Below, one piece after another: positions 30,276 to 31,355 of a stretch of 31,355 bases of DNA. A program made the position numbers and the translations under genes. Origin of the DNA: JBMOLL01 sp049325415 (lineage in GTDB: Bacteria; Bacteroidota; Bacteroidia; Bacteroidales; GCA-2748055); contig JBMOLL010000130.1 of assembly GCA_049325415.1 (NCBI GenBank), forward strand, positions 1 to 31,355, read 5' to 3'. The notes beneath the pieces were generated by a model that was given only the letters and a program-made list of their open reading frames with translations, made no database searches and was not told the origin of the DNA. How positions within the stretch are numbered: position 1 is the first letter of the stretch; every line of letters begins with the position of its first letter.

Positions 30276-31355
30276 CTACTCGGTCCAGCCGTAAGCCTGC
30301 ATCATTTTCTTTTTGATATCGCTGTTCTGGTAGACGCCGGTAAAATATTCCGAACCGGGTCCGAAAGCATATACGGGGATCATCTGCGGGGTATGGTCGC
30401 CGGTGGTAAAGGTTGTCTTCACTTCTCTTGTTGCCGGATCTACATCGAGCACGATCATTCCACCTGTTTCGTGATCGGCGGTAAGAATGATCAGGGTATG
30501 GCCATCCGCAGCAGCATAATCGAGTGCCCATTCCACCACCTTATTCAGATCGAGGGTTTCGCTGATCACATAAGAAGCATCATTGGCATGGCCGCCCCAG
30601 TCGATCTGTGACCCTTCCACCATCAGGAAAAAGCCCTTATCATTCTGGTCCAGCAGTTCAACCGCCTTTTGCGTTGAACGAAGAAGCATGTCGCCGCGAC
30701 CCTGATTAACCGGGGGATTATGAACCTGGGCCGTAAAGCCGGCCAGTTTTCCGGAATGGAGGTTCATGATAGAATCCAGTCCATAGACCACCTTGTAGCA
30801 CCTTGCACGAAGTGAGTCGGCCAGGTTCAGGCTGTCGGCCCTGGCGGTGAAGTGGGCATAGCCCCCACCGATAAACACATCGATATCGGTCTTCAGAAAA
30901 TCGGCGGCAATGGCTTCATACATATCCCTGACCGGCTGATTGGCAATAAAGGAAGCGGGTGTGGCATGGGTTATTGCCGAAGTTGCTACCAGACCCGTGG
31001 CATAGCCATGTTTTTCGGCCACTTTTAGAATCGATTCGAGGGCTATCCCGGCCGAATCCTGGCCAATCCTGCCATTTGTCGTTTTGCTGCCCGTGGCCAG
31101 GGCAGTTCCGCTGGCTGCGCTGTCGGTAATATAATCCTTAACCGGTTGATTTTTTTGAAAACTTACCTGGTCGGCCCGGTCAATACACAGGGAATCGTGA
31201 TTGGAGGCCATAGCTGCAAAAACCTCATTCAGCCCCATCCCGTCGCCAATGAACAGGATGATCTTATTGACTTTGGTATTTTCTTGTTTTTCAGACGGTT
31301 GATTACAGGAGGTAAGGGCCGCTACGACCGCAAGAATGAGAAACAGGGATATTAC
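30276..31355 (-). CDS. Alkaline phosphatase lipoprotein, 5' end cut by the window edge
   Basis: This is a periplasmic or surface metal-dependent phosphomonoesterase of the PhoA family. The frame stays open from 31238 to the window end, giving a lipoprotein signal (LFLILAVVAALTSC) and then IILFIGDGMGLNEVF, which carries the first metal aspartate; the start codon lies just outside the window. Downstream are the nucleophile in YITDSAASGTALATG (Ser codon 31119-31121), VFIGGGYAHF, EGSQIDWGGHAND, ILTADHETGGM and TTGDHTPQMIPVYAFGPGSE, the metal and substrate sites of the family in the right order. About 359 codons are visible. It is followed 12 nt later by the propeller-like lipoprotein gene. Confidence 0.95.
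   Translation of the reverse strand, partial: VISLFLILAVVAALTSCNQPSEKQENTKVNKIILFIGDGMGLNEVFAAMASNHDSLCIDRADQVSFQKNQPVKDYITDSAASGTALATGSKTTNGRIGQDSAGIALESILKVAEKHGYATGLVATSAITHATPASFIANQPVRDMYEAIAADFLKTDIDVFIGGGYAHFTARADSLNLADSLRARCYKVVYGLDSIMNLHSGKLAGFTAQVHNPPVNQGRGDMLLRSTQKAVELLDQNDKGFFLMVEGSQIDWGGHANDASYVISETLDLNKVVEWALDYAAADGHTLIILTADHETGGMIVLDVDPATREVKTTFTTGDHTPQMIPVYAFGPGSEYFTGVYQNSDIKKKMMQAYGWTE

Noticed and set aside
1..31355. CRISPR arrays, transposases, phage genes, toxin-antitoxin or defence genes, tRNA and rRNA
   Set aside because: Looked for throughout; no repeat array, mobile element gene, defence-like gene or structured RNA gene was seen.

Overview
The window looks like a chromosome segment from an anaerobic member of the Bacteroidota. 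The evidence is the gene content: lipoproteins with lipoboxes, an OmpA/PD40/TPR envelope protein, an ECF sigma/anti-sigma/fake-adhesin cassette, a LytTR membrane regulator, and a GH3-serine hydrolase fusion. Several genes also sit just downstream of TAnnTTTG-like -7 elements, the Bacteroidota housekeeping promoter type. Rubredoxin and a Na+-pumping decarboxylase point to an anaerobic, fermentative life. I saw no tRNA, rRNA, CRISPR array, insertion sequence or phage gene. The 28 genes are mostly ordinary housekeeping, envelope and metabolic genes, densely packed.

Layout. 1-3871: an M28 peptidase lipoprotein and a membrane protein on the + strand, converging on two tandem paralogous outer-membrane beta-barrel proteins on the - strand. 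4175-5615: a DUF4956 membrane protein overlapping a VTC-type polyphosphate polymerase gene. 5727-9245: rubredoxin, the dipeptidase PepD (- strand), an isocitrate dehydrogenase-family enzyme and an HD-fold protein, ending at a strong hairpin terminator. 9343-12564: an L-asparaginase/isoaspartyl peptidase lipoprotein, then (upstream on the - strand) a DUF4097-type protein, a putative anti-sigma factor and an ECF sigma factor.

12722-19791 is the most coherent block: one - strand operon with a candidate promoter at one end and an intrinsic terminator at the other. In transcription order it is methylmalonyl-CoA epimerase, carboxyltransferase (MmdA type), OadG, biotin carrier, OadB, a fused citrate lyase acyl-carrier/beta subunit (CitD-CitE), and citrate lyase alpha (CitF). 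The first five genes form a Na+-translocating methylmalonyl-CoA decarboxylase with its epimerase. The last two cleave citrate to acetate and oxaloacetate. Read together, they suggest co-expression of citrate cleavage with the sodium-coupled step of the succinate-propionate route. The citrate lyase accessory genes (citC, citX, citG) are not here.

19917-25302: a GH3 glycosidase fused to a serine hydrolase, an exported bleomycin-hydrolase-like peptidase with a strong terminator, and a membrane-anchored LytTR regulator, all on the - strand. 25567-31355: a DUF6051-like alpha/beta hydrolase on the + strand, converging on an OmpA-family protein, QueE, a propeller-like lipoprotein and an alkaline phosphatase that runs off the window edge.

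There is no clearly new defence or mobile system here. The points most worth following are the decarboxylase/citrate lyase operon with its fused CitD-CitE and repeat-flanked promoter, the VTC/DUF4956 pair, and the HD protein lacking the HD-motif histidine.
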